Part shown: positions 8,306 through 16,770 of the stretch, one piece after another
How the letters are laid out: each line of letters opens with the position of its first letter
Position numbering within the stretch: the first letter of the stretch is position 1
Assembly: GCF_910592395.1 (NCBI RefSeq)
Contig: NC_088314.1
Span: 8,494,001-8,558,000 of the forward strand
Direction of reading: 5' to 3'
Origin: Lineus longissimus
Lineage: Eukaryota; Nemertea; Pilidiophora; Heteronemertea; Lineidae
Length of the DNA: 64,000 nucleotides
Notes under the pieces: generated by a model
The model's input: only the letters and a program-made list of their open reading frames with translations
The model's database searches: none
Told to the model about the DNA's origin: nothing
Program-made: the position numbers and the translations under genes

Positions 8306-9274
8306 ATGGATGGAGCAATATTTAATGCTACTGTCAATGTGTATCAGCAACAACCTATGTATCAGCAGCAACCTATGTTTCAGCAGCAACCTATGTATCA
8401 GCAACAACCAGTAATTTCAGGACCTACAATTTATTGTGTTAAGTGCTGTGAAAAGAAACCTGAAATTAATTTTGAAAAGAACAGGCGTAATACAAGGCGT
8501 AATAAACTACTTGATTACTGTAAAGAATGTGGTTCAAGTAAAATCAAGGGATGTAATAAATGTTATGAAAATAAATTACTAAGTGATGGTGAATTTGGTA
8601 AAGACGGAAATAGAGGTAACTGCAGATCATGTTTTAATTCATATTACAAAAAGGATTACCTTGACCAAAATGGTAATAGAGACAGACACAAAATTAGAGT
8701 TGGTCTAAACCGCATTTCTAAGGGAGAGTGTACCGGTAATTCATCATTCAATCTAGGATGTACAGACAGTTTCTTCTCACAGTGGTTAGAGTACCAGAGG
8801 AGTCTATCTCCAATAGGACAAAGTCCCGAGAACAGAGTTCGAATAGTAGAAGAAGAGTTGGATCATGTCTTACCAATCAAGGAATTCAAAGATAAACCTG
8901 AACTGTGCTTTGCTTGGTTTAACATTAGACCAATGTCTAAAACACAAAACAGACAGAAGAGTGCTAAAGTAGACTACACACTATTTAAGGATCAATTGGA
9001 TAGGTCAATGGATTTCATGGTAAAAATGAGAAGTGAAAACTGGTTTGTCTTTCGAGACCAGGATGTAATACCAAATTGGAAAATAGTGATATCACAGCAT
9101 TTCGGGGATTATCTTCGTGATGAAAATATGATTCTGCTTGATAGATTATCGAATTTAAATAATAACATGAGAATGAACCAGAACATTAACATATGTAGTC
9201 AGACAGAAATCATAAACGAGATGATTAAGTTGAATAATAGACTTGAAAGAAATTTACTCTTTGCAGTGAATTGA
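8306..9274 (+). CDS. Zinc-binding HNH-like endonuclease
   Basis: A 322-residue protein. The N terminus has four copies of a QQQPMYQ/QQQPMFQ repeat (residues about 14-35). Then come clustered CxxC pairs (CVKCCEKK, CKECGSSKIKGCNKC, CRSCFNSYY), resembling a double zinc ribbon. The central part carries LDHVLPIKEF and, about 20 residues later, FNIRPMSKTQNRQKS, which fits the H-N-N arrangement of HNH nucleases (LDHVxP, then WxNxxPxxxxxNxxK). It may process element DNA. A complete two-box repeat (8816-8840) lies in frame just before the HNH histidines and encodes GQSPENRV. The start is ATGGATGG after an A-rich leader. Confidence 0.75.
   Translation: MDGAIFNATVNVYQQQPMYQQQPMFQQQPMYQQQPVISGPTIYCVKCCEKKPEINFEKNRRNTRRNKLLDYCKECGSSKIKGCNKCYENKLLSDGEFGKDGNRGNCRSCFNSYYKKDYLDQNGNRDRHKIRVGLNRISKGECTGNSSFNLGCTDSFFSQWLEYQRSLSPIGQSPENRVRIVEEELDHVLPIKEFKDKPELCFAWFNIRPMSKTQNRQKSAKVDYTLFKDQLDRSMDFMVKMRSENWFVFRDQDVIPNWKIVISQHFGDYLRDENMILLDRLSNLNNNMRMNQNINICSQTEIINEMIKLNNRLERNLLFAVN
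8816..8840 (-). repeat. Two-box repeat, reverse orientation
   Basis: GGAC-AAA-GTCC (8816-8826), spacer CGA, GAAC-AGA-GTTC (8830-8840): a full 25-bp copy in reverse order, in frame in the HNH-like gene. Its box 1 uses the GAAC/GTTC arm pair. Confidence 0.88.
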
Positions 9275-9293
9275 TTTTATTTTACTTAATTAA

Positions 9294-11067
9294 ATGAATA
9301 GAACTTGGGGTTACACAAAACGACCACGTAATTGGAAAGAAAGATTAGAACGATTTCATAGAGAATTAGAGGCAGAAGTAGAGTCAAAGTTGGAGCCTGC
9401 CCTCACCGAAAGGCAGTGCACTGAAAATGACTGCATCACACTGCTTTTGACTGAAACCCCCACTGCATATGACTGTCTTAGGCATATCATTTTTTCTTAA
9501 TGTTTTAAAACCACTGATTTTGACTGAAAGACCACTGCAAAGCACTGCCACTTGCATATCTTTATGAACGACGTATTTCAAAAACACTGCCTATGACTGA
9601 AAGACCACTGATTTCCACTTCTCCAACTCTGATCGAACCCGTGGCATTTTCAACATGACTGAAAACCACTGCTTTATGACTGGTGAGATTAAGACTTGAT
9701 GGCAGTGTAAAGCAGTGGTAATTGCAGTCAAATTCAGTGTTAAATATCACCCATAATTCAACCTGAGACAGGAAGCTAGTAAGTTTGAATTTGATAGTCA
9801 AACATTCAAGGAATCATGGTAGCTCTTCATATTTCTCGATATTTACCCGAATTTCAATATGAGAAGAGGGGAGTTTTAGTCAGTTTGAATTGGAACACAT
9901 AAGGAGCCAAATGAATGCAAAAAGGGTAATCTAGACAGACACTGAAGTTGTATTTTCAGCAAATCAAGAAGGCTGTAGGCCCTATAGGTGTTGTAATGCA
10001 TGCATACACTGCAAATTATCTGCATGGGAGCTCAATACACATCAATCAGTTAGATCATTATTCTACAGGCCGCGTGCAGTTACTTTATTTGGACGTCAAT
10101 TTGATCTAGCTTTAATCCCTGACATCACTGACAGTAGCTATGTGCTATGTGTCGTTTCAATTGTCTAGTAACCCATCTGACCACTGTCATTATGACAAAG
10201 TTTGCAATGACGTAGGTCAAGGACGTGAATTTGTCATCTTTTTACTGTGTCACGTCATCATGCAATGGCGATGTCCTCTATTTGTGCAGATGACGTCATC
10301 ACTGCCATATTGGACGCAAACACACCGTCTAAAATAGGACAGCAAAAGTAACAGTTCGCTAGAAGTTTTTGCTTTTTCGAACAATTTCTTTGGTTGTCAT
10401 CAGTACAGGAGGTCACGTCCCCCAAACCTCTCTCGGCATCCGTGCCTGCATGCCATTAAATAAATTATTCATATTAACACTGAAAATGACTGCTCCCTCC
10501 AAGAGGTTTTGGAAATCGCAGTCAAAATCAGTGGTGTTTCAGTGTGGATTCAGTGTGCTGCGAAATATTTAAATTAACACTGAACCCCACTGCCAGCCCT
10601 GTGCATGATGCATAGTGGGGAGTCATTTTCAGTGTCAAAAGCAGTGGAAATCAGTCAGCCTAAATATTTAAATGAGCACTGCTTTTGACTGCCTTACCAC
10701 TGATTTTGACTGTCTTACCACTGCTTATGACTCCCTAACCTCTATTTTTGATTGCTGTATAACTGTATGCTTTGGTATTGCGTGACTGAAAAACACTCCC
10801 TATGACTGCTTTCCACTGATTTCAACACTGCCATAAATATGTGAGGTAACACTGCAACCTGACTGAATCCTGACTGATATCACACTGCCTTTCGGTGAGG
10901 GTGGTCCCGAAAAACCTTTAAAACCTGCTGTGCCTGCTGGGACAGAAAAACCTGTTGGGTCAGAAAAACCTTTAAAATTTAATGTACTTCAAAAACCTGT
11001 AGTGTCTGTAGGATCAACACTAAACACTAGAAATGACAGAACAACTGATTCTAGTTATTCCCACTAA
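9294..11067 (+). pseudogene. Polinton gene split by a 1.5-kb transposon
   Basis: The 5' part is 9294-9399, starting in TTAATTAAATGAAT and encoding a basic N terminus (TWGYTKRPRNWKERLERF) with an acidic helix. The 3' part is 10902-11067, with repeats of the form EKPLKP/EKPVGS and a stop at 11065-11067. A DNA transposon separates the halves. If the element and one copy of the flanking TG are taken out, both parts lie in one frame to the stop, so the gene was intact before insertion. As it stands, translation from the start runs into the transposon and stops at 9498-9500. The product is unknown, perhaps a basic, proline-rich virion protein. Confidence 0.7.
9400..10901. mobile_element. Non-autonomous DNA transposon, ACTG-rich, 1502 bp
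   Basis: Ends are CCCTCACCGAAAGGCAGTG (9400-9418) and its exact reverse complement (10883-10901), with a possible 2-bp TG duplication. Both subterminal regions (about 9413-9740 and 10480-10885) are packed with ACTG/CAGT words, such as GACTGAAA, CCACTG and TTTGACTG, spaced roughly 10-15 bp. The middle has no ORF that looks like a transposase. Dense short subterminal repeats normally bind the transposase, so this looks like a deletion derivative moved in trans. The superfamily is not decided. Confidence 0.8.
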
Positions 11068-11071
11068 TTAA

Positions 11072-11731
11072 ATGGATGGAGACAATAAGGTTTATCCAGA
11101 TTTAAGTAATTTAAACTCTGAAAGTCATTTGAACTATGAAAGGTCTGAAAAGCATACAGAAAGTAACCCTCAGGCTTTCAGACTACAACAAATATGTGAG
11201 GTTAAGAGTTTCTTAGAAAGCGAGATTGAATTTAGAAGAAAGATATTTTCAAAGTACAAAAAAGCATTTAGCGTAATTACTGGCATTAGCCATTTCCTTA
11301 ATTTAACTAGCGTAGCAGCCGGATCTGTTGGTGTTTCCGCTCTAGCTGGTGTCATGAAGGCACCGATAGGCTTAGCTTTGGGTGGCGTAACAATAGGTAG
11401 TGCCATTATTTCATCAGCCTTAGGCTGGGAGAAAAAGAATATTCTAAGGAAAATTGAAAAGCATGAGAATATCAGAATGTTGGCAATTTCAAAACTGAAC
11501 ACAATCAATGATTTGGTTAGTAAAGCCTTAACCGATTCTCACATATCTACAGATGAGTTTACTTTGATTCTCAAGGAGAAGGAGAAATACATTTCGATGA
11601 AAAATGCCATTAGGAAAAAACAAAGGGAGGCAAGTTCAGCTGTTGATGTAGAGTCTTTAAAGAAGACTTTTTTAGAAGAAGGAAAAAAACTAGCACAGAC
11701 AGAGATGCTAGAAAAACTAAAAGTTCAGTAA
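11072..11731 (+). CDS. Conserved Polinton membrane protein
   Basis: A 219-residue protein. A charged N-terminal helix (LQQICEVKSFLESEIEFRRK) is followed by a glycine/alanine-rich hydrophobic block (SVAAGSVGVSALAGVMKAPI and the next 20 residues, about residues 80-118; probably two membrane passes), then a helical tail with KHENIRMLAISKLNTINDLV. The pattern of H-E, LA-SKLN-I-DLVSKAL and I-S-EF recurs in Polinton proteins of many animals; the role is unknown. The start is in CTAATTAAATGG. A 43-codon open stretch follows in another frame (see 11734-11862). Confidence 0.7.
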   Translation: MDGDNKVYPDLSNLNSESHLNYERSEKHTESNPQAFRLQQICEVKSFLESEIEFRRKIFSKYKKAFSVITGISHFLNLTSVAAGSVGVSALAGVMKAPIGLALGGVTIGSAIISSALGWEKKNILRKIEKHENIRMLAISKLNTINDLVSKALTDSHISTDEFTLILKEKEKYISMKNAIRKKQREASSAVDVESLKKTFLEEGKKLAQTEMLEKLKVQ

Positions 11732-11733
11732 AT

Positions 11734-11862
11734 CAAACAGGACCCGGACTACGTCCTAATCCTAATGTGGTGTATCACTATCACTATTATCATGACTTCG
11801 GTGTTAGGGATGAATTTCACCAAGTAACACTACCATCAGCACCACCCTATTCATTAATTTAA
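11734..11862 (+). other. Out-of-frame coding-like tail with PSAP/PPY motifs
   Basis: Directly after the stop at 11729-11731, the -1 frame is open for 43 codons to TAA at 11860-11862. It has no ATG near its beginning but looks like protein: tyrosine/histidine-rich (YHYHYYHDFG), ending with PSAPPYSLI. PSAP is the known TSG101-binding late-domain motif and PPxY-like motifs recruit NEDD4 ligases. This may be the original C terminus of the upstream protein, now out of frame, or be reached by frameshifting. It contains a GGAC-TAC-GTCC palindrome (11746-11756). Confidence 0.45.
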
Positions 11863-11864
11863 TC

Positions 11865-11889
11865 GAACTTTGTTCTCTGGACGTAGTCC
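11865..11889 (+). repeat. Two-box repeat, forward
   Basis: GAAC-TTT-GTTC (11865-11875), spacer TCT, GGAC-GTA-GTCC (11879-11889): a complete copy in the gap between the gene at 11072 and the convergent polymerase gene. It is followed by GACTCAAGCGAAGTTTGAATC, an imperfect hairpin that overlaps the polymerase 3' end. Confidence 0.88.
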
Positions 11890-11892
11890 GAC

Positions 11893-14800
11893 TCAAGCGA
11901 AGTTTGAATCGCTGTAATCTATGTAGCCTTCATAATACATTCCAAATGGTAAGGTGCTTATTCCATCTTCAAGTATGAACCTCTTGTCATCAAAAGGACT
12001 GAGGCTTTTTTTGTCAACTTCTTCCAAATAGATTTGGTGTTTATCTGATCTTAAGTGTCTCATCTTGTGGTAAAATGACCTACTTTTTTCAAGACAATCA
12101 ACATAGTCATCAAATGAGATATTTCTCCTTACTACATTCTTGGCAATACCCTTCAATTTCTTAGAATCGTAATCTTTTGTCGATCCTTGCTCTCCAGACA
12201 TAGTCTTGGTCCTGTAAGCGTACATCTTACTTCTCAGGGCAATGAATTCAGTCATCTCTACTCCTCCTAGCTCATCCTTAAAGTAGCCTGGTACCTTCTT
12301 CTTACTGGTATCATAGAGTGGATGATCTTTTGGATAATTACTGAAGTCAAAATAGTGTTTCAACTCCTTTAAGTCTTTAGTTAAGTCATCAGTATTAATG
12401 TTAAGTACAAAGGAATCTGTATCTAGATACAGTAGTTCAATATTTTTCTCACCAAAGTACGGTTGAAGAACTTCATAATAGAATTCATACATTAATAATT
12501 TAGACAATTCAAGTACTGAAGCTCCTATGTAGATTGGTTTGTTGAATTTCATTGATGTTTTCCTCATGCTAATAGCAGCATTATGTTCGTCAAATACGCA
12601 TATCGATGAAAACCTGGGATTGGCCATTACATTCCTGGCTCTCTCCCCGTCCGATACAAATTCAATTTCAACCCTGTTCCTTACATTCTCACAAGTTTTT
12701 CCATAGAACGCATTGTTCATCAGTTTAAAATAGTCTTTCTCAAAATCAGTCTTAGAATCCATACGTCTTTTAGTGTTAAAATCAATGTATGGTGCTAACC
12801 ACTTTGATTGTTTAAAGCTTATCACTGAATGAACCCTCTTAAGTACCATTCCGTGCTTGAGGTAAAATTGTAGCATTCTGTAATGCACTATGTAATTAGT
12901 TTTATCCTTTTGTGTTAGTATTAGTTTCTCTACATTTGATCTTTTATCATCGCCCAGTAACTCTCTCTGGTAAGGACTTAATTCATCATCTTCAATAAAG
13001 AGAGATTCGGGACAGAATGGAAAGTTCCTTGACTTAAATTTAATATTTCCTGGATACTCCAAATCAACCTCTAAGAAGTAGCCTACTTCACTATCACTTG
13101 GAATTGCCATAATCTGCTCTTTACTGATAAAATTCATGTTAAGTCGAGCTTTGCTCTCTGGACTTTGTCCTAGTCGGACTTTGTCCTGAGAGCATAGCTC
13201 GAGTGGATCAATATCTATCATTTCAAAACTACCATAGGGTTGAGGTTCCATCATGGACCAGCCGTAGAGATTATTTGCGTCTACGTAGAGTAGTTTGTGG
13301 TGTTCATCTGCCTTGACATGTCTTGTTCCCATAACACCCGAAATTCCACCTCGTATTGCTTTCTCAAAAGTAAGTAAGATGTTGGTATCAGTCAGTAGTT
13401 CTAGGTTTATTCCTGTGTACATGTACTTCAAACCAGCTTGCCAGGTTAGGCCTGGTGCCGAGTAACAGTGACAGGGATCTATCTGAAAGTAGTTCAAATT
13501 GACATCCCTGAATTTCTCAAATAAATCAGCTAAAAGGATCACATCAGTTTTGAGGTAGAGGTCAATGAACTCACCGTGATTCCTGATCTTGAAATGATCC
13601 CATATTACCTTAGCCTCATCATAGGCAGAATCAGGTGCCATTTCATTTTTCAATTCGTCAAAAAACATAGACTTTTCTAGGTAAGTAACATTGTAGCTTT
13701 CATGTGATGTGTAAAAAGAGTAAGGTACTGAACCCTTCTTCCTCAATAGCTTAAAGTCAGTGGTATTTGGGAACAGCTGTCTGGTAATTTTAAAATCATC
13801 ATCCAACATTGATTTGGTTATGTTGTCTAAACTGGACTGCAGGAATCTGTACGAGTCCAAAAACCTGAAACAACCGAACTGAAATGAAATGTATTCCTCT
13901 GATGTTTTGGCAAGTATTTTCAGTTTCTTGTACTTCGGTAGCTTATTCATTAATTCTTTAATAAATAAGTGAGAATCGTAATTACTGAGATTGTGAAAAA
14001 ACACTGGAACAAACATAGCTTTCTTTTCATTCAAATTACACGAGTTGTGAGCAGCACCTCGATATCTACCACAGTAGTGATCATGATCCTTGACCTTGTC
14101 ATATCCCAAAGGTTGATTACAATAGTAACAATGTGTTTCTAATTGATATTTATGCCAGTCTTCATCTGTCATTGTTAGAGGAAAGTTACAGTTCAATAAA
14201 TTAGAGAATTGTTCTTCCATCCTGATTAACCAATTACAGAACACATCTACAACATCAGCACCCCTGTGAGACACATACTGGCTACTGTAAAGGTGTGTGT
14301 AGTCTGAGTGAACATAAACACCAACAGCTGATGCATTTTGTTTAAAAAGTTTCTTTGAACTCGGTTCTTTCATCATAGGTGGCTCTACTGATACTACTGG
14401 TATGTTGCCTTCGGCAGAAGAACAAGGTTCGCTTATCGCTTCGAAATCAGCATAGATCACAAACGGAACTCTATTTTTGAATGAGTGTTTTTCAAATTTA
14501 ATTTGTGACCATTTACTGTTAGGTGGAGGCAAAGTAATCTTACAGTAATCGTGTTCTCCACATTTCTTTTTATGTTTATCTAGTGTTGACTTCCTGTAAA
14601 AGTAATTCATGCATCTCCTGCAAAGATACACTCTATGAGCTAGTGTCCACAAGAAAAGATTGATGTCTCTTATGTACATGAAATGGTCCTTGAAATAGAG
14701 CAGATCAATGACATCATCATCATCATAATTCTTGGACAGGTAGAGAGGTTCTAGTTTTGCCTCACAGGTGCTCTTAGCCCATTCGTTCTCTAACTTGAAC

Positions 14801-15690
14801 ACATTAATCTTGAGATTATTATCACTCTCTATCTTAGGGATATCCTTTTGAATACATACAGGAAATGATTTGATTTTGATATCAGTAGTTTTCGAACTCT
14901 GTTCTCGTGACGAAGTCATTTGTAGCATATCGGTAGTGATATTGAATGTACTCTCGAGCTCTGCTCTCAGGACAAAGTCCGTCTCTGGATTTTCTTTCAG
15001 ATATTTAGCGGCCAATAAAGACCAGAGAAAACATTTATTGTCATTTGATTCCACATTTATTACTGCTTTTGTTTTAAATGGTAATTTAGTGTAATGACCA
15101 CCTTTACACCTCTTGTAAGAACAGATGGTCATGTTACAAGACTCTATTTTATTTAAAGTAAGTCCAGAACCTTGAAAGTACCTTTCCTCAATCTGTGTCT
15201 TAATGTAGTTTAACTGGTTGGTTATGGCATAAATTGCCTGGTTCCTTGAAATTATGCTTTCCATTGGAGACTGTATGGGGTGTGTTACACTTTCACCCTG
15301 ACGATCAAACTGAGCAAATACTGATATGCTAATTTTGTGATGGTAATCATTGAGTTGAAATGATACCTCCTCTAATTTATCTCTGTATTCATACACTTGT
15401 TTAGCTTCTCTGTCAATCTTCAAACTAATGGTGACTACAGGCTTGCCAAATTGTTTTACTATTTCTATTCCACTCACTTTCTTTATGCCATCTAGCTCAT
15501 TTTCCTCAAATGCAAGTTTCTTATCCATAGTTTTAGGGATCAGTGATGGGGCTCGGGGTTGAGCAATAGGGACATAATCCGGATTTAATTTACTTAAGTG
15601 ACCTTTGGTTCTCCTGTGAATAGCCATATTATTGTAGGATATGTACTTGTCACATGTAGTGCAAAGTATTTTCTGATTCTTATCAGTCAT
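11893..15690 (-). CDS. Polinton protein-primed DNA polymerase B
   Basis: A 1265-residue family B polymerase. The ATG at 15688-15690 is chosen because the longer frame can only begin at TTG. Order: an N-terminal C2H2-like finger (CTTCDKYISYNNMAIHRR), a second finger (CRRCMNYFYRKSTLDKHKK, about 14570-14630), Exo I (FVIYADFEAISEP, about 14440-14475), an endonuclease-VII-like cluster (CYYCNQ...DHDHYCGRYRGAAHNSCN, about 14020-14130), Exo II (FFHNLSNYDSH), motif A (YVDANNLYGWSM, about 13255-13290), motif B (MNNAFYGKT, about 12695-12725) and motif C (YLDTDSF, about 12405-12430). It would replicate the element from a terminal protein. Three complete or near-complete pairs of two-box repeats and one decayed copy lie in frame within it; none hits a catalytic motif. 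No stop or frameshift is seen. Confidence 0.95.
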   Translation of the reverse strand: MTDKNQKILCTTCDKYISYNNMAIHRRTKGHLSKLNPDYVPIAQPRAPSLIPKTMDKKLAFEENELDGIKKVSGIEIVKQFGKPVVTISLKIDREAKQVYEYRDKLEEVSFQLNDYHHKISISVFAQFDRQGESVTHPIQSPMESIISRNQAIYAITNQLNYIKTQIEERYFQGSGLTLNKIESCNMTICSYKRCKGGHYTKLPFKTKAVINVESNDNKCFLWSLLAAKYLKENPETDFVLRAELESTFNITTDMLQMTSSREQSSKTTDIKIKSFPVCIQKDIPKIESDNNLKINVFKLENEWAKSTCEAKLEPLYLSKNYDDDDVIDLLYFKDHFMYIRDINLFLWTLAHRVYLCRRCMNYFYRKSTLDKHKKKCGEHDYCKITLPPPNSKWSQIKFEKHSFKNRVPFVIYADFEAISEPCSSAEGNIPVVSVEPPMMKEPSSKKLFKQNASAVGVYVHSDYTHLYSSQYVSHRGADVVDVFCNWLIRMEEQFSNLLNCNFPLTMTDEDWHKYQLETHCYYCNQPLGYDKVKDHDHYCGRYRGAAHNSCNLNEKKAMFVPVFFHNLSNYDSHLFIKELMNKLPKYKKLKILAKTSEEYISFQFGCFRFLDSYRFLQSSLDNITKSMLDDDFKITRQLFPNTTDFKLLRKKGSVPYSFYTSHESYNVTYLEKSMFFDELKNEMAPDSAYDEAKVIWDHFKIRNHGEFIDLYLKTDVILLADLFEKFRDVNLNYFQIDPCHCYSAPGLTWQAGLKYMYTGINLELLTDTNILLTFEKAIRGGISGVMGTRHVKADEHHKLLYVDANNLYGWSMMEPQPYGSFEMIDIDPLELCSQDKVRLGQSPESKARLNMNFISKEQIMAIPSDSEVGYFLEVDLEYPGNIKFKSRNFPFCPESLFIEDDELSPYQRELLGDDKRSNVEKLILTQKDKTNYIVHYRMLQFYLKHGMVLKRVHSVISFKQSKWLAPYIDFNTKRRMDSKTDFEKDYFKLMNNAFYGKTCENVRNRVEIEFVSDGERARNVMANPRFSSICVFDEHNAAISMRKTSMKFNKPIYIGASVLELSKLLMYEFYYEVLQPYFGEKNIELLYLDTDSFVLNINTDDLTKDLKELKHYFDFSNYPKDHPLYDTSKKKVPGYFKDELGGVEMTEFIALRSKMYAYRTKTMSGEQGSTKDYDSKKLKGIAKNVVRRNISFDDYVDCLEKSRSFYHKMRHLRSDKHQIYLEEVDKKSLSPFDDKRFILEDGISTLPFGMYYEGYIDYSDSNFA
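12182..12206 (+). repeat. Decayed two-box repeat in the polymerase gene
   Basis: GATC-CTT-GCTC (one arm mismatch), spacer TCC, then AGAC-ATA-GTCT with intact arms: the same 25-bp layout, in frame in the polymerase C-terminal region (encoded as TMSGEQGSTKD). It appears to be an older copy. Confidence 0.65.
13146..13200. repeat. Head-to-head pair of two-box repeats in the polymerase gene
   Basis: The forward copy is GAGC-TTT-GCTC, TCT, GGAC-TTT-GTCC (13146-13170). After the 5-bp TAGTC comes a reverse copy GGAC-TTT-GTCC, TGA, GAGC-ATA-GCTC (13176-13200). The pair can fold into one 55-bp hairpin. It lies in frame between motif A and the following conserved YFLEVDLEYP segment, encoding ELCSQDKVRLGQSPESKARL, and so expands a surface-type variable stretch. 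Confidence 0.92.
14406..14430. repeat. Variant two-box repeat in the polymerase gene
   Basis: TGCC-TTC-GGCA (14406-14416), spacer GAA, GAAC-AAG-GTTC (14420-14430): the layout is 11 + 3 + 11 as in the family but the first box has other arms. It lies in frame just downstream of the Exo I motif. It may be a diverged copy or chance. Confidence 0.45.
14894..14980 (+). repeat. Two two-box repeats, 62 bp apart, in the polymerase gene
   Basis: Copy 1 is GAAC-TCT-GTTC, TCG, TGAC-GAA-GTCA (14894-14918). Copy 2 is GAGC-TCT-GCTC, TCA, GGAC-AAA-GTCC (14956-14980). Copy 1 shows paired changes in both boxes relative to copy 2 (GAGC/GCTC to GAAC/GTTC and GGAC/GTCC to TGAC/GTCA). Both are in frame in the polymerase N-terminal region, encoding FVLRAELES and MTSSREQSS. 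Confidence 0.9.
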
Positions 15691-15746
15691 TCTATTTATT
15701 AGATTAAAATTTATTAAATTCAATAAATATCTTGAATTAAATAGAA
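15691..15746. promoter_or_regulatory. Divergent intergenic spacer, polymerase and penton-like gene
   Basis: A 56-bp AT-rich gap between two divergent start codons. Read outward, the polymerase start is preceded by AATAAATAGA and the plus-strand gene by TTAAATAGAA; the capsid gene at 3476 has ATAAATAGAAA. These three share TAAATAGA(A)n before the ATG, distinct from the TTAAATG type. It is probably a shared promoter. Confidence 0.5.
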
Positions 15747-16697
15747 ATGGACTTCATAATCAATGAACAAGAATGTAATGAAGCCAAATTTGAGTACTAC
15801 TTAACAGACCAATTAGACATAAAATCCATTACTTTGAAATCGATAACCTTTTACAATTCATGGTGGACAGGTGATTTTCTACCAGAGGGAGTAAGGATTT
15901 TCTCATTTCTAGTCGAAATAACCAGAATTACAAAACATGAGCCCTTAGATAAAAAATTATGGTGTAGGACATTATTTGCTCCTGGACTTGAAACAGATAC
16001 ACTTGAAAAGGAAGTCATGAAAATTTGCGAACGGCATTTGGAAAATGATTCTACCACAACTAAAGACACCATTACTCAATACACATTTCCATACTCTCGA
16101 CATTTTAGTTTAAGTGAGTTTTGTGAGGTATGGCAAAAATACATAAAAGAAATTGGAATAAGCCATGTGAAAATTTACTGTGATAACAATAATTACATAA
16201 CCCTTGAACTTACAGAGGATAAAGAGTACCCTCTGAAAGTAGACAAGTTAGATAAAAATGAAAAAATCAAGATTGAGAGAAACACAGAAGGTTTTCAAAT
16301 AAGCAAAACCATAAGAGAGGTGATAGAAAAACAGCTCACAGTGGTGAATGAGTGGTTTGGCTTTAAGCAAACTAAATTCACCAAGAAAGGAAAATACTAC
16401 TCCACAAGACCACTCAACTTTTACAGGAAATATCTATTCCTGCAAGCTAATTTGGTTGACAAAGCTAAGACCCTCTACAACAATAAACCATCTAACATTT
16501 TCTGCATCATACCTGTAGAAGATGGTGACCAAATAAAAATGCAGCGATACGAACCGAATTGTAAGAAAACGATAAATAAGTGTACTAATCACATAAAATT
16601 CGAAATCACTGATGAGAATGGTAAGCTAGTTAATTTCAGAGGAACAGAGGTTTCTTTAGAGTTAAGAATCGAGCTTTGCTCTCAAGACGAAGTCTGA
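15747..16697 (+). CDS. Second penton-like (minor capsid) Polinton protein
   Basis: A 316-residue protein not recognised by a single known motif. Its C terminus (HIKFEITDENGKLVNFRGTE, about residues 286-305) parallels the KLNIRLTDEKGEIIDLNGHN motif of the minor capsid at 5139-5906, and its N terminus (SITLKSITFYNSWW) resembles that protein's SITLTFAVIPCTFYN. This suggests a paralogous jelly-roll protein, perhaps a vertex or spike component. The final residues (ELCSQDEV) and the TGA stop are supplied by a two-box repeat (16671-16695), so the repeat has replaced the native C terminus. Confidence 0.6.
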   Translation: MDFIINEQECNEAKFEYYLTDQLDIKSITLKSITFYNSWWTGDFLPEGVRIFSFLVEITRITKHEPLDKKLWCRTLFAPGLETDTLEKEVMKICERHLENDSTTTKDTITQYTFPYSRHFSLSEFCEVWQKYIKEIGISHVKIYCDNNNYITLELTEDKEYPLKVDKLDKNEKIKIERNTEGFQISKTIREVIEKQLTVVNEWFGFKQTKFTKKGKYYSTRPLNFYRKYLFLQANLVDKAKTLYNNKPSNIFCIIPVEDGDQIKMQRYEPNCKKTINKCTNHIKFEITDENGKLVNFRGTEVSLELRIELCSQDEV

Positions 16698-16755
16698 CTG
16701 AGACAAGGTCCAGAGAACAAAGTTCGACTCGAGCAGAGCTCTCAAGACGAAGTCG
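16671..16755. repeat. Array of three two-box repeats, 30-bp period
   Basis: 16671-16695: GAGC-TTT-GCTC, TCA, AGAC-GAA-GTCT. Then GACTG. 16701-16725 (reverse): AGAC-AAG-GTCC, AGA, GAAC-AAA-GTTC. Then GACTC. 16731-16755: GAGC-AGA-GCTC, TCA, AGAC-GAA-GTCG. Spacers are exactly 5 bp. The array forms the end of the penton-like gene and most of the gap to the convergent gene. AGAC/GTCT is a paired change from GGAC/GTCC. Confidence 0.92.
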
Positions 16756-16770
16756 GACCACCTGATGAGA

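Noticed and set aside
13146-13200. Regular short repeats resembling a CRISPR array
   Set aside because: Spacers are 5 bp, repeats occur in both orientations and inside genes, no cas genes are present, and the DNA is eukaryotic.
15691-15723. Longer polymerase frame starting at 15723
   Set aside because: The first codon there is TTG; the first ATG is at 15688-15690 and is preceded by the same TAAATAGA context as two other starts.
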